A DNA stretch of 64,000 nt. Origin: Humulus lupulus (Eukaryota > Streptophyta > Magnoliopsida > Rosales > Cannabaceae). The notes beneath the pieces are model-generated. The model was given only the letters and a program-made list of their open reading frames with translations. It was not told where the DNA came from and did no database searches. The position numbers and the translations under genes are program-made. Below, piece after piece: positions 45,251 to 57,626 of this stretch. The DNA lies in contig NC_084794.1 in the NCBI RefSeq assembly GCF_963169125.1, forward strand, positions 113,126,358-113,190,357, read 5' to 3'. Each line of letters opens with the position of its first letter. The first letter of the stretch is position 1.

Positions 45251-46735
45251 ATGCGTCCAAGAAAATCTACGCGACTAGCCGGCACTAGGTCTGGGACCGG
45301 AGGTGATGATCAGGGCCAAATTCCTCCGCCAGTCCATGAGAACTGGCAACAACTTATGGCAGATATGCAAGCACGATTGCAGAGTCAACATGAACAGATT
45401 CGCTTGTTGCGACAACAGGCTCCATCGGGGAGTGCCGCCCCTATTATACCACCTGCAGTGGTACCAGTTGTATAGCCAGGAGAGATTGGGAACAGGTGGG
45501 AGCCGTTATATGAGCTGTTCAGGAAGCAGCAGCCCCCAATCTTTGAGGGAGGATCTGATCCATTGAAGGCCGAGCAATGGCTGACTATGATTACTACTAT
45601 CCTGGATTTCATGAGGATAGAGGGACATGATAGAGTGGCCTGTGCCATGTATATGTTGAGAGAGGATGCCCGCATCTGGTGGGAAGTGGCCTCACAGACC
45701 AGGGATGTCACTACATTGAGTTGGGAAGGGTTTAAAGATTTGTTCAGTCATAAGTATTATAATGTTGCCATCAGGGCAACAAAGGTTAATTTGTTCGTAG
45801 GGTTGGTTTAGGGCAGCATGACAGTTACAGAATATGCCCTGAAGTTTTACAGACTCGCGAAGTTTGCACCAGACCTTGTGCCTACAGATGCAGCCAGGCA
45901 AGACATGTTTATTCAGGGGCTTAATGATATGATAGCCCGGGATGTTAGGATTACAATGGTACCTGGAGGAACAACTTATGCCCAGGCCGTTGAGAAGGCT
46001 CTTACTGCCGAGGAAGCGGAGAACAAAATTTGGAAGGAAAGAGCAGTGAGGCGCAAGGGTCGCAGGGTGGTGCCTCCTTATTCTGGGTCAGGTAGGGGCG
46101 GAGGCCCAAATGATTTCAAGAGAAAGACCCCTGACACTTCGACCGCTGCTGGTCCTGATAGGAGGGGTCGGGGTGGTCAGGGCGGCCGTCAGGGCAGTGG
46201 TGAACCATGGAGGAGTTATCCGGAGTGCCCAAGGTGTAGAAGACACCATCAGGGCGAATGTCGGGCCAAGGCTTGTTATGTGTGTGGCACGGTGGGGCAC
46301 CTCAAGAAGGATTGCCCAACAATGAAGAAAGCGGAAGCAGGAAAGGTGGACAGCTTGACTCCAGCTCGAGTGTTCACCTTGATGCAAGCAGAGGCCGAGG
46401 CTAGTCCCTCGATAGTGATAGGTCAGCTTTCTAACACTGGCTCTCCTTTTTATGTATTGATTGATTCTGGTGCTACACATTCCTTTGTTTATAGTAAAGT
46501 GATTGATAGACTGTGTAGACCTAGTGAGTATCAGATTGCAGGGTTTGGGACTTTATTGTCTATTGGGGAACTGGTAGTTTCTAGGAGATGGATTAGGACA
46601 TTGCCAGTGATGGTTGATAGTAGGGAGCTTTCAGTTGACTTGATTGAGCTAGATATGGAGGATTTTGACATGATCTTAGGGATGGATTGGTTGATCAGAT
46701 ATGGGCTATTATTGACTGCAAGAAGAAGATGGTAA
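45251..46735 (+). pseudogene. gag: RE10 gag and start of protease
   Basis: ATG 45251 (MRPRKSTRLAGTRSG). N-terminal coiled piece (LMADMQARLQSQHEQIRLLR), TAG at 45473, core with REDARIWWEVASQTRDVTT, another TAG at about 45809, then YALKFYRLAKFAPDLVPTD. Arg/Gly-rich linker and an intact zinc knuckle CYVCGTVGHLKKDC. The protease active site is VLIDSGATHSF (about 46455) and MILGMDWLIRYG; a frameshift at about 46710 ends this frame. Better preserved than RE4 gag. Confidence 0.9.
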
Positions 46736-47731
46736 CTTTTGAGCCTAAGGGCGAGGATCCTTTTGTCTTTGTGGGTGCAGTATGTGGACCCCGCGTACCC
46801 ATGAAATCTGCATTGAGAGCCAGAGACTTGTTACAGGGTGGATGTATAAGTTTTCTGGCTAGTGTAGTGGACACTACCAAGATGTTGCCAGCAGGGCCGA
46901 GTGGGACTAGGGTGGTTTGTGAGTTTTTGGATGTTTTTCCTGAGGAGTAACGGGGTTACCGCCACGCAGGGAGATTAATTTTTTTATTGAGCTAGCATCG
47001 GGGACAGAACCAGTATCAAGAGCGCCATACAAGATGGTACCAGTAGAGTTGAAAGAGTTGAAGATACAGTTACAAGAACTTCTTGATTTGGGATTCATCA
47101 GACCTAGTTACTCTCCATGGGGCGCTCCAGTTTTGTTTGTTAAGAAGAAGGACGGGACTTTGAGGATGTGTATAGATTATATGGAATTGAACAAGTTGAC
47201 CATTAAGAATAAGTATCCTCTACCAAGGATTGATGACTTGTTCGATCAGCTGCAGGGAAAGACGGTGTTCTCAAAGATTGATTTTCGATCTGGTTATCAC
47301 CGGGTGAGGATCAAGGACGAGGACATACCGAAGACGACCTTCCAAATGCGGTATGGGCACTACAAGTTCTTGGTTATGTCTTTTGATTTGACCAACGCCC
47401 CAGCAGCTTTCATGGATCTAATGAACAGGGTGTTCAAGGACTTCTTGGATCAGTTCGTCATTGTCTTCATCGACGACATCTTGGTGTACTCTAGTTCAGA
47501 GGCAGAGCACGGGCGCATCTTCGACAGGTCTTACAGAGATTAAGGGAGCATCGGTTGTATGCAAAATTTAATAAATGTGAGTTTTGGTTGCCTGAGGTGA
47601 CTTTTCTTGGGCATATAGTTGGCACAGAAGGGATTAAGGTGGATCCGTCCAAGGTGGAAGCAGTGAGAGATTGGCTGAGGCCAAGGAACGCCTTAGAGGT
47701 GCAAAGTTTTCTTGGGTTGGCAGGCTATTAC
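46736..47731 (+). pseudogene. pol: RE10 protease end and reverse transcriptase
   Basis: Continues in shifted frame (PFVFVGAVCGPRVPM), TAA at 46948, then [48 protein letters not shown] and the catalytic [13 protein letters not shown] (about 47457), intact. A frameshift follows at about 47508, then [13 protein letters not shown] and FLGLAGYY, where RE11 is inserted at 47731. Confidence 0.9.
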
Positions 47732-48903
47732 TATTAGGAAAATATTGTTTTGCCTCAATGGAAATGATTATAATATTACAACTCTATGCAATAATATTAC
47801 AAGTAAATATAGATTGATTAAATAAGGTTACAACTCTATAACTGAAAATACAAATAAACCAAAGAAAGGGAGAAGATGATGATGAAGAAGAGAATGGTGG
47901 AAATACAACTCAAAGCAAAATGTTACAAGTAAACTAAAATGTTTGAAATAATGAAAAGAAGATTACAACCTTTGAACAAGAAATACAAGTAATAGGAACA
48001 AGAGAATAAGTAGAAAACAATGCAATAGAAAGAAGAACAGAAACAAAAGCAAACTCTCACTTACACAACCTAAGTGAAGAGGATTGGGGATCACCAACTT
48101 GAACAAGGTATAAAACCTTTGTCCAAAAGCTTATTTCCCCCTAACTCAAGCACTAAGGGATCTCTCTCAGATATTGGAAAAGCTTCCTGGAATTATCAAG
48201 CCTCAAGGTGTTTCTAGCCAAGTGCTCTAGTGGATAGAAAAGTTGTGTCTTACAAGTGAGCTATAGGCTCCTATTTATAGAGTTTAGAGACACCCTTTGA
48301 ATTTCAAATTCCACCAACCCCCATGGCTGTTACCAATGTTTAATTGGATTAATATGGAATTAAAAAAGAGATTTGGGAGTTATTTGGGTTTTTTGAGCCG
48401 TTCAACAAATATTGAAAAAACTAAAAATTTGGTCAGTTTTTGGCCTATGGCCGCGGCTAGAGACATTAGTGGCCGCGGCCACTGGTCTCTGACCCACAGG
48501 CCGCGGCCACTGAATGTTGGTGACCGCGGCCACTGACCAAATTCAGCACAAAAATTGTGCTGTTTTTCCAAACGGTTCCAAACCCTCCTAAATGATTTTG
48601 TAACTCCCAAAACACATTATTGGGGTTAAAATCATATCTCTAACAGCCATATCACATATGGCTTTTATGAAATTCATCTCAATATTGTGTAACAACAATT
48701 TACACAATAAAGGGTAATATTTGGAGGTTACTAATTTGTAACACCAAATATGTTACATTATTTGGATATATCTCATATATCTAAATATTGTAACTCTCTA
48801 TTATATGTTACAATATGTGACACACTTTGTCACATTTATTTAATCTAAAACATTATATTATAATATAATATAATTTTACATTATATTATAAAATAATATA
48901 ACA
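47732..48903 (-). mobile_element. RE11: solo LTR, 1172 bp, in RE10 pol
   Basis: Flanked by ATTAC (47727-47731 and 48904-48908). Same family as RE5: both share the first bases (TTAGGAAAA), the region before TATA and the end AATATAACA. The first dinucleotide has changed from TG to TA. Without it the frame reads GLAGYY then RFVEGFSKIS, as in relatives. TATA box (minus) at 48280-48271. It holds four CCGCGG palindromes at 48451-48529. Confidence 0.9.
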
Positions 48904-48908
48904 ATTAC

Positions 48909-49450
48909 ATGCGGTTTGTAGAGGGATTTTCAAAGATTTCTTTACCAATGACAGAGTTGACAAGAAAGAACCAGAAGTTCGTTTGGTCAGAGAAGTGTGA
49001 GGACAGTTTCCAAGAGTTGAAGCGACGGCTTATTACTGCACCTGTACTGAGTCTTCCTTCGAAAGAAGGAAAGTTTGTAGTATACTATGACACATCGAGG
49101 ATGGGTTTGGGCTGTGTGCTGATGCAGAATGAGAAGGTTATAGCTTATGCATCGCGGCAGCTGAAGGAGTATGAACAATAGTATCCTACCCATGATTTGG
49201 AGCTGGTAGCAGTGGTATTTGCACTGAAGGTTTGGCAGCATTATCTATATGGGGAGAAGTGCGAAATATACACTGACCATAAGAGTTTGAAGTATTTCTT
49301 CACCCAGAAGGATCTGAACATAAGGCAAAGGCGTTAGTTAGAGTTGGTTAAGGATTATGATTGTGACATTCTTTCTCACCCAGGGAAAGCCAATATTGTG
49401 GCAGATGCATTGAGCCGAAGCTGTTCAGATCTCCAGAGAGTTAGCTAATG
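48909..49450 (+). pseudogene. pol: RE10 RNase H
   Basis: RFVEGFSKISLPMTELT, then FVVYYDTSRMGLGCVL (Asp kept), LKEYEQ followed by [23 protein letters not shown] and a stop after RQRR. Ends with CDILSHPGKANIVADALSRS-like sequence, the usual border to integrase. Confidence 0.88.
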
Positions 49451-49626
49451 AGATGAACAAGGCGAGGATAGAGTTAGTGGTAGGCCAGTTAGCCAATATT
49501 ACCTTGCAGTCGACCCTGTTAGAGTGGATCAAGGAGGGTCAATTGGTAGATGCACAACTACAGGAAGTTCGGCAAAATGTCTTAGTGGGGGTAGCTAAGG
49601 ATTATTCTATCTCTGAGGTTGGTATG

Positions 49627-50357
49627 CTTTGATATCAGGGGCGGATTTGTGTTTCGGCAAATGAGGGAATCAGACGAGAGATACTAGATGAGTCTCACAC
49701 TACGCCATACTCGCTTCATCCGGGTACCACAAAGATGTATCAGGATCTACGGACATTATATTGGTGGCCAGGAATGAAGAAGGATGTGGTAGAGTATGTG
49801 GCTAGATGTTTGACATGTCAGCAGGTGAAGGATGAGCATCAGCGGCCAGCAGGGTTGCTTCAGCCTTTGGGTATTCCTGAGTGGAAGTGGGAAGACATTA
49901 CGATGGATTTTGTGGGAGGTCTACCCAGGGCGGTGGGACTTTGTGACTCGATGTGGGTAATAGTGGAAAGATACACCAAGTCAGCTCATTTTCTACCAGT
50001 GAAGTCAACTTACACAGTGGAACAGTATGAAAAGTTGTATGTGAGGGAGATAGTTCGTCTCCATGGGGTTCCTAAGTCCATTGGATCTGATCGAGACCCT
50101 ATCTTTACCTCCAAGTTCTGGGGAGCTCTGCAGAAAGCTATGGGGACTCAGCTGAAGTTTAGCACAGCTTTTCATCCTCAGAATGATGGACAGTCTGAAA
50201 GGACGATTCAAGTGTTGGAGGATATGCTTAGGGCGTGTGTGATTGATTTCGAGGGGTCTTGGAGTAAGTATCTCTCATTGATTGAATTCTCATATAACAA
50301 TAGTTATCAGTCCACAATTGGAATGGCTCCTTATGAGTTGTTATATGGAAGGAAGTG
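49627..50357 (+). pseudogene. pol: RE10 integrase, C-terminal part deleted
   Basis: Zinc region SHTTPYSLHPGTTKMYQDL ... YVARCLTCQQVK is whole. Core residues are all kept: Asp in ITMDFVGGL, Asp in IGSDRDPIF, Glu in DGQSERTIQV. The frame 49735-50565 is open, but its last 70 residues are LTR sequence: after YGRKC at about 50357 the homology jumps to the LTR interior. The chromodomain and polypurine tract are gone. Confidence 0.9.
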
Positions 50358-51186
50358 CTTCCGGTTGTGGATTTATTATGGGACTAAGGGTTCCCTGATC
50401 TATATGCTCTTTAGAGGATGGTATTATGCCATGCAAATAGTAAACAAATGGCCTAAGAGTGCCGAGGTTTACACTAGCACACAGGGCGCGGCTTGGCCAC
50501 TGGTAGCTGAGGACAGCTTATTATGCACTGAGCTTGGTTTAAGCGGGCCGGAGTCAGTGGGGTAAATCGAGGGTGCAACCTAAAGTGTCGACCCTGACTA
50601 ATATGTGATTTGATTGTTGTTATTGGTTGGTGAATTAGTCGTATTGTATAGTTGAGTGTTGATTGGTTGAATCTTTGTTTGTATCTACGTGCTATGTGAT
50701 TAATGTGATATATGATCATGCTTAAAGGGTTATTCAACTGTTATCACTGCTCGTTATATGATGTTATGTTTTCTTGCTGGGCCTTGGCTCATAGGTGCTT
50801 CGTGATGCAGGTAAAGGCAAGGACAAGATTGACCAGCCCTGACTCAGAGGGCTTTGAGAGTAGAATGTACATGAATAGCTGCTCAGCCACCACGGTTGAG
50901 GGGAGACAGGGACAGGGGAACCATAAACATTTGTTTTGCCTTTAGAAAGGCTGGTGGTTGTCTGTACACTGGAAATTTTGTAAACAAACTTTTAAACGCT
51001 ATTTCTTTTGGGATCCCATGTGTAAAATGTTTAATTATATGGAAAGTATCTTTTGAGACCAGAACCTTTTAACCCTAGCACCTTAATGACTTTAACAATC
51101 ATGTTTTTAACTGGTTGGCTCGATTAGCAAGCCCTGCACCTTTATAAATACACAGTGTAGCGATCTTGGCTATCTAGGGCATTACA
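50358..51186 (+). repeat. RE10 3' LTR, last 826 bp only
   Basis: Matches 43942-44765 of the 5' LTR from GGTTGTGGATTTATTATGGG on, to GGGCATTACA. The first 1.48 kb of the LTR is missing. Confidence 0.92.
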
Positions 51187-51191
51187 ATTAC

Positions 51192-52266
51192 GTTCGCTAG
51201 GTAGCCGATATATCCATCGTCCAGTAATTTCTTATCCTTCAAGGTGGAGATTATAGCGAAATTCTTCTCGCGGGCTATGCCTTGGAACACGAACGGTTCT
51301 TCCCCAGGTGGGTTAAAAATCACCTTTCTTCGTTTGTAATTCACCACTGCCCTGTATTTGGTTAGCCAATCCATACCAAAAATAACATTGTACTCATGTA
51401 AATCTGAAACTAGAAAATCCACGGTCAACTCCCGACCTGCTACCCAGACTGGTATGACTCTAACCCAAGACCGTACCATCATATCCTCCCCCGAAGGTAA
51501 GGATACACCACATACGTTTTCCATAGGCTCAGGCTTCCTATTTATCTTATCGACATAAGATGTAGCAATAAAAGAATGGGATGCACCAGTGTCAATTAAT
51601 GCATATGCTGAGTTATTAGCCACAGGAAGCTGACCTGACACCATGTTGGAAGTCCCAGCTCTTTTATCACCCTAGGTGAGTGCATAAACTCACGGTGTAG
51701 TTCCTATTGGCTTTGGTTGGTCATTTTCTCCCTTCTGACCATGAGTCGGGCAGTGCCTGGAGAAATGACCGACGTTCCACAGGTGAAGCAGTTGTTGTTG
51801 TTGCACTCGCCTGGGTGGTGCCGATTGTATTTGTTGCATTGCAGCCAATGGTTGTTTTCTCTCCATGGCTGCTTGTTGTAGTTTGAACTTCGGCTTGGTG
51901 GCCCCATTCTTCGTTTATTGTTTCAACCAATGGGAAACCGAGATTTTCCTAGGGTATTGACATTCCCCACACTTCTGTTGCCCCGATATGCAAACCTTCC
52001 AGAAGGGCCACACTGGTTACTAGAGTACCTTCCCTGGTCATTGGAGACATATGCTCGTTCTTCAGCCCTGTAGGGCTCTTTCTTCTCTTGTACCAGCCAT
52101 GACTCTTGGCGAATTGCTCACTCTATGACTTCATCATAAGTATCCGGACAGGTCTTCTCGGTATCCACGAACTGAGCTATCTCTCTTTTAAACCCCTTCA
52201 TGAATTTGCGTACCTGGTTGGCTTCAGTGTGTACCAGATCCGGAGCAAATCTTGAGAGTTGGTCAA
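51192..52266 (-). pseudogene. gag: RE8 (part 3): gag C-terminal part and protease
   Basis: Minus strand. From 52266: QLSRFAPDLVHTEANQVRKF, KRNFDD-like positions lost, then a Tyr/Arg-rich linker, a zinc knuckle-like HPGECNNNNCFTCGTSV that is broken by a frame change, then 51644-51174 protease with ALIDTGASHSF (about 51600), VIFGMDWLTKYR and GYIGYLANVI, where RE10 is inserted. The N-terminal half of gag, the PBS and the 5' LTR are missing: RE12 begins at 52267. Confidence 0.85.
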
Positions 52267-52284
52267 TGGCGCCGTTGTTGGGGA
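52267..52284 (+). promoter_or_regulatory. RE12 primer binding site (tRNA-Asp type)
   Basis: TGGCGCCGTTGTTGGGGA; two bases differ from the common TGGCGCCGTTGCCGGGGA. Confidence 0.75.
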
Positions 52285-52488
52285 CTTAATTTCCAATGTC
52301 AAAATTAATTATTTTTTGTTCTAATTTGGTTTTTATATTTTACACTCATTCGGGTCAAGGTTGTATTGTGTTTCAGGAATTTTTGGTATATGCGGGGAAG
52401 TAGACAAATGGAACTCATACCGATAGATCTTGAAATTGAGAGAACGTATAGATAAAACTGAAAGATAAAGAAAATGTTGGATTTTATC

Positions 52489-54180
52489 ATGGCTAAGAAC
52501 ACTAATGACGGTGTGAACAACAACGCAAATCTAGGTAATGCAGCTGAAGCTGATCTGCCATTGAGAAACTATGTACTCCATACTGTTACAGGGATACATT
52601 CAAGTATTCGTCCTCCTACTGTTGAGGCGAATAATTTTGAGATAAACCCCTCGATTATTCAAATGGTACAGAATTGTGTACAATTTTGGGGATTACCAAA
52701 CGAGCAACCAAATCTCCATATCACAAATTTTTTAGAGCTGTGTTCGACATTCAAAATGATCGGGGTGAGTAACGATGCTGTCAGATTAAGATTATTCCCA
52801 TTTTCGTTAAGAGACAGAGCTAAGAGTTGGTTGAATTCATTACAAGCCAACTCTATAATTACTTGGGGAAGACCTGGCTCAGAAATTCCTTGGGAAATAT
52901 TTTCCTCCTGCGAAGTCAGCCCGATACAAAGGAGAGATTAATAACTTTCATCAGCTGGATGGGGAGTCTTAATATGATGTGTGGGAACGTTTTAAAGAGT
53001 TGCAAAGGAAGTTCCCACATCATGGAATAAAGAAGTGGCTGTTGGTGCATACATTTTACAATGGTTTGGGGGGAAATACAAGGACAATAATTGATGCAAC
53101 ATCGGGAGGAGTGTTTATGAGAAAATACACTAATGAAGCTTATGAATTACTAGAAGAGATGGCCATGAATAACTATAATTGGCCTACTGAGGGTGAGAAT
53201 AAGAAGGTGGCAGGAGTCTTAGAGGTCGATCCTATTGCTTTATTGATCGCTCAAGTGGCATCTCTAACTAAGCAATTGGAGCAGAATAACCTCGCCGCAC
53301 AAGCAATGGAAGTACATAATGTCATGAGTTGTGAGATTTATGGGGGACTGCATTCTTATGAACAATGCCCGAGCACAGCTAGTTGCTCAAAAGACGTAAA
53401 TAGTATGCCTTGGAACATGCATAGGTTATTGGTAACTTTTCAAGACCTGCACCCAACATTTACTCAAATTCATATACTCTTGCATGGAAAAATTACCCTA
53501 ACCTGTCTTGGAAAAATAATCAAGGTTTACAACCACAATATCCATCTCACCAACCGACTTATGGACTACATTCTAGGCCTTATTATGATCCAAACCCACA
53601 CCCATCTCATCCACCACCACATCCTCCAATGAACTCACCAACAACTCAGCCAGACCAATTAAATCAATTCATGATAGAGACAAGGTCTTCAATCAGGAAT
53701 TTGGAGACACAAATGGGTCAGTTGGCTAAACTACTTTCTAATAGATAGCAAGAACATTTTCCTAGTTCCATAGAGGTAAATCTTAAAGAGCAATGTCAGG
53801 CTGTCACTTTGAGGAGTGGGACTAAGTATGATGGACCTACAATGGATGACAAGGGAAAAAAGACATAGGATCAACATGTTACTAGTCCAGCACAAGAGGA
53901 GGTTACTGAAGAACTTCCAAAGACAGAGAAGCCGAAATACAGCGAGCCTACACCAAAGATTCGTTATCCTCAACAGTTCCAAAAGGCCAATTTTGACAAA
54001 AAATTCTCCAAATTTCTTGAGGTATTTAAGAAACTTCACATTAACATTCATTTTGCAGAGGCTCTAGAACATATGCCTAGTTATGTGAAGTTTATGAAAG
54101 ATATATTGACTAATAAGAGAAAAATGGAGGATTATGAAACCGTGGCATTAACTAAAGAGTGTAGTGAAATTATCAAAAGA
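52489..54180 (+). pseudogene. gag: RE12 gag
   Basis: ATG 52489 ([12 protein letters not shown]) in a frame open from 52474. Athila gag core: [47 protein letters not shown], then a frameshift near 52860. It continues in another frame (WERFKELQRKFPHHGI, YNGLGGNTRTIIDATSGG, AYELLEEMAMNNYNW) and in further broken frames to RSSIRNLETQMGQLAKLL (about 53690). The last part (YPQQFQKANFDKKFSKFL) leads to protease. At least three frame changes and several stops. Confidence 0.88.
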
Positions 54181-54783
54181 AACTTCCTCAAAAGTTAAGA
54201 GATCCCGGCAGTGTCACTATACCTTGCACCATTGGGAACTTTCATTGTGAGAGGGCTTTATGTGATCTGGGTGCAAGCATTAATTTAATGTCCCTGTCCA
54301 TATTTAAAAGACTTGGTTTGGGGGAACCTAGACCCACTACGGTTACTCTTCAACTGGCTTACCGTTCATTAATACACCCCGAGTTATTATAGAGGACATT
54401 CTAGTAAAGGTATATAAGTTCATTTTCCTAGCGAATTTCATTGTATTAGATATAGAGGAAGATGAGGACGTGCCTATTATATTGAGACGACCATTTTTAG
54501 CCATGGGGCAAGCATTGATAGATGTCCAAAAGGGTGAGTTAAGGCTGAGAGTATAAGGTGATGAGGTCGTTTTCAATGTTTTTAAAGCCTTGAAATATCC
54601 TTTAGCTAGTGACAGTTGTTTTAGTGTTAGTGTATTAAAGGAACAAGGTAAATGGGTTAAGTCTATTGAGGATCCACTTGAGTTAAGTTTGGTTGCAAGT
54701 CCTGAAGAGTGTGATGGTACTGAAGCCAGTGAATATGTTGGCTGAACTCATCAGGGCAAATTTATAAAAAGAAATATGAGGAA
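54181..54783 (+). pseudogene. pol: RE12 protease
   Basis: PGSVTIPCTIGNFHCERALC followed by DLGASINLMSLSIF at about 54215-54300: the catalytic Asp in the DLGAS form used by Athila elements. A frame change after LAYRSLIHP, then FIVLDIEEDEDVPIILRRPF and ALIDVQKGELRLRV in the next frame, and a stop. The remaining 150 bases are the linker to reverse transcriptase. Confidence 0.8.
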
Positions 54784-55685
54784 TTGGGGCAAGTGCCTAA
54801 GAGACCTCTCCCATCTATAGAGAAGTCACCAGTTCTTGGGCTAAAATTTTTACCGGATCATCTTAAGTATGCTTATTTGGGTAAGAATGACACTCTCTCA
54901 GTTATTATTTTAGCTTCATTATCTCTAATTGAAGAAGAGAAGCTACTTAGGGTGCTGAGGGCTCATAAGCTAGCAATTGGGTGGACCTTGGCAGACATAA
55001 AGGGTATAAACCCTTCAACGGTGATGCACCGTATATTAATGGAGGAGGATAGTAAGCCTAGTATCGATGCTCAAAGGAGGCTCAATCCTTCAATGAAAGA
55101 GGTGGTAAGGAAGGAAATTCTTAAATGGTTGGATGCAAGGGTAATTTACCCAATATCTGACAGTGCTTGGGTTAGTCCTGTTCAGGTAGTTTCGAAGAAG
55201 GGTGGCATGACGGTGGTTAAAAAAGATAATAATGAACTAATCCCAACTCGCACGATGACAGGGTGGAGAATTTGTATAGACTATCATAAACTGAATAAGG
55301 CCACCAAGAAAGACTATTTCCCTTTGCCTTTTGTAGATTAGATGTTAGACAGATTGGCAGGCCATCCTTATTACTTTTTCTTGGATGGGTATTCGGGATA
55401 CCATCAGATTCCCATAGCACCAGAGGATTAAGAAAAGACTACCTTCACGTGCCCTTATGGAACATTTGCATTTCGGAGAATGCCATTTGGGTTATGTTAT
55501 GCTCCAGCAACCTTTCATAGATGTATGATGTCTATCTTCTCAGAAATGGTGGAGAAAGGTATAGAGATCTTTATGGATGACTTTTCAGTCTTTGGGCCCT
55601 CTTTTGATGGTTGCTTGTCTAATTTGGAAAAGATTTTGAAAAGATGTGAGTCAAATTTAATATTAAACTAGAGAAATGTCACTTT
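54784..55685 (+). pseudogene. pol: RE12 reverse transcriptase
   Basis: LPPDL-type linker, LRAHKLAIGWTLADIKGINP, VIYPISDSAWVSPVQVVSKK, WRICIDYHKLNKATKKDYFP, then FVD-stop-MLDRLAGH (TAG where relatives have Gln), FFLDGYSGYHQIPIAPED with a second stop (TAA for CAA), MPFGLCYAPATF and the catalytic FMDDFSVFG (about 55572). All polymerase Asp residues are kept. It ends at a frame break near 55670. Confidence 0.9.
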
Positions 55686-57626
55686 ATGGTGACAGAAGGC
55701 ATAGTCTTAGGCCATAAGATTTCACACCATGGTATTGAGGTAGATAGGGCCAAGATATCAATAATAGAAAACTTACCTCCACCGGTGTCTGTTAAGGGGG
55801 TTCATATTTTTTTGGGCCTTGTTGGATTTTACAGGAGGTTTATAAAGGACTTTTCGAAAATTTCAAATCCCTTATCTACTCTACTTATGAATGGTGTGGT
55901 GTTTGACTTTGATGTTGACTGTTTAAGGGCGTTTAAAATGCTGAAGGAGAAATTGGTGTCTGCTCTGATTGTGGTATCACCGAATTGGGAACTTCCTTTT
56001 GAATTAATGTGCGATGCTAGTGATTATGCAATTGGAGCGGTTCTGGGACAACTAGTTGACAAGGTATTCCAAACGAGTTATTATGCTAGTCAAAGCTTGA
56101 ATGATTCTCAATTAAATTTTGCAACTACTGAGAAGGAATTACTTGTAATGGTCTTTGCATTTGACAAGTTCAGGCCATATTTAATTGGTAATAAGGTGAT
56201 TTTTTACACAGATCATTCCGCTATTAAATACCTTATGACCAAGAAAGATGCTAAACCTCGCTTGATTCGATGGGTCCTATTATTGCAAGAGTTTGATATG
56301 GAAATTCGTGATAAAAAGGGGACAGAAAATCTAGTTGCAGATCATTTATTTAGATTGGAAAAAGGAGAAGAGCATAATGAGAAAGAGGAACAAATTGATG
56401 AAAACTTTTCGGATGAACAATTATTTTCGATTGAATGTGAAGAAAATCTACCTTGGTTTACAGATTATGTCAATTATTTGGTAGCTAAAGTTGTGCCTCT
56501 AGACATGTCAAGGCAACAACTCAAAAATTTCTATTCGGAAGTCAAGCATTATTATTGGGATGAGCCCATTCTCTTTCGTCATTGTGTTGATCAAGTAATT
56601 AGAATATGTGTCCCAGAAGAGGAGATTATTTCCATACTTACTCATTGTCATATTTTACATTGTGGTGGTCACTTTGGAGGAATGAGGGCAACAGCAAAAG
56701 TTTTACAATGTGGGTTTTATTGGCCTACGTTATTTAAAGATGCTAGTGCCTTTATTAAGAGTTGTGATCATTGCCAACATACAGGTAATATATTAAGAAG
56801 AGATCAAAGGCCGATGACTGGAATTCTGAAAGTTGAGTTGTTTGATGTGTGGGGAATAGATTTTATGGGACCTTTCCCATCATCTTATAATAATAAGTAC
56901 ATATTGCTGGCAATAGATTATGTTTCTAAATGGGTGGAAGCTGCAACAACTCCTACTTGTGATGGTAAGGAGGTACTTAAATTCCTTCATAAAAATATTT
57001 TTACCCGGTTTGGTACTCCAAGAGCAATCATTAGTGACAGAGGAAGTCATTTATGTAATAAGTCATTTACAGCTCTATACGCTCGTTATGGAGTTCATCA
57101 TAGAAAGGCCTTATTCTATCATCCACTTGCTAATGGTCAAGCAGAAGTGTCAAACTGGGAGATTAAAAGTATTTTAGAGAAGACTGTAAACACATCAAGG
57201 AAAGATTGGTCGAAAAAGCTTGATGATTCACTGTGGGCATATCGTACAGCCTTCAAGACTCTGATTGGTATGTCACCATATTGATTGGTGTTTGAAAAGG
57301 CATGCCATTTACCAATGGAGCTTGAGCACCGAGCTTATTGGGCGGAAAAAAGTTGAACGTTGATCTATTTATGGCAGGACATAATAGGCTTCTGGAGTTG
57401 AATGAGCTCGATGAATTTCGAAATGAAGCCTAAGAGAATGCGAAGATTTATAAAGAAAAGTCTAAGGCTTTTCATCAAAAACGGATAATTAGAAAGGATT
57501 TCCAACTGGGAGACAAGGTGCTATTATTTAATTCTCGGATGAAGCTTTTTCCAGGAAAATTAAAGTTAAGATGGTAGGGTCCATCCATAGCTGTTGTTTC
57601 ATTGCCTTATGGAGCGGTGCACATTC
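55686..57626 (+). pseudogene. pol: RE12 RNase H and integrase (first part)
   Basis: The longest open frame of the window (532 codons to 57284). Connection [20 protein letters not shown], RNase H with [16 protein letters not shown] and [16 protein letters not shown], then integrase zinc part [13 protein letters not shown] ... SCDHCQ, catalytic Asp in [10 protein letters not shown], Asp in [11 protein letters not shown] and Glu in [10 protein letters not shown], all kept. A stop after LIGMSPY at 57284, then a weaker part ([16 protein letters not shown]) up to the RE13 insertion at 57627. Confidence 0.9.

Larger units (their letters stand above)
42457..51186 (+). mobile_element. RE10: chromovirus (Tekay-like) inserted in RE8, with a deleted 3' part
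   Basis: Target duplication ATTAC (42452-42456 and 51187-51191) between protease and reverse transcriptase of RE8. 5' LTR 42457-44765 (TGTAACGACGC...GGGCGTTACA). PBS at 44766, gag from 45251, pol to about 50357. Integrase then runs straight into the middle of the 3' LTR. RE11 lies between reverse transcriptase and RNase H. The overlapping LTR parts differ at about ten of 155 bases by eye. Confidence 0.93.
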
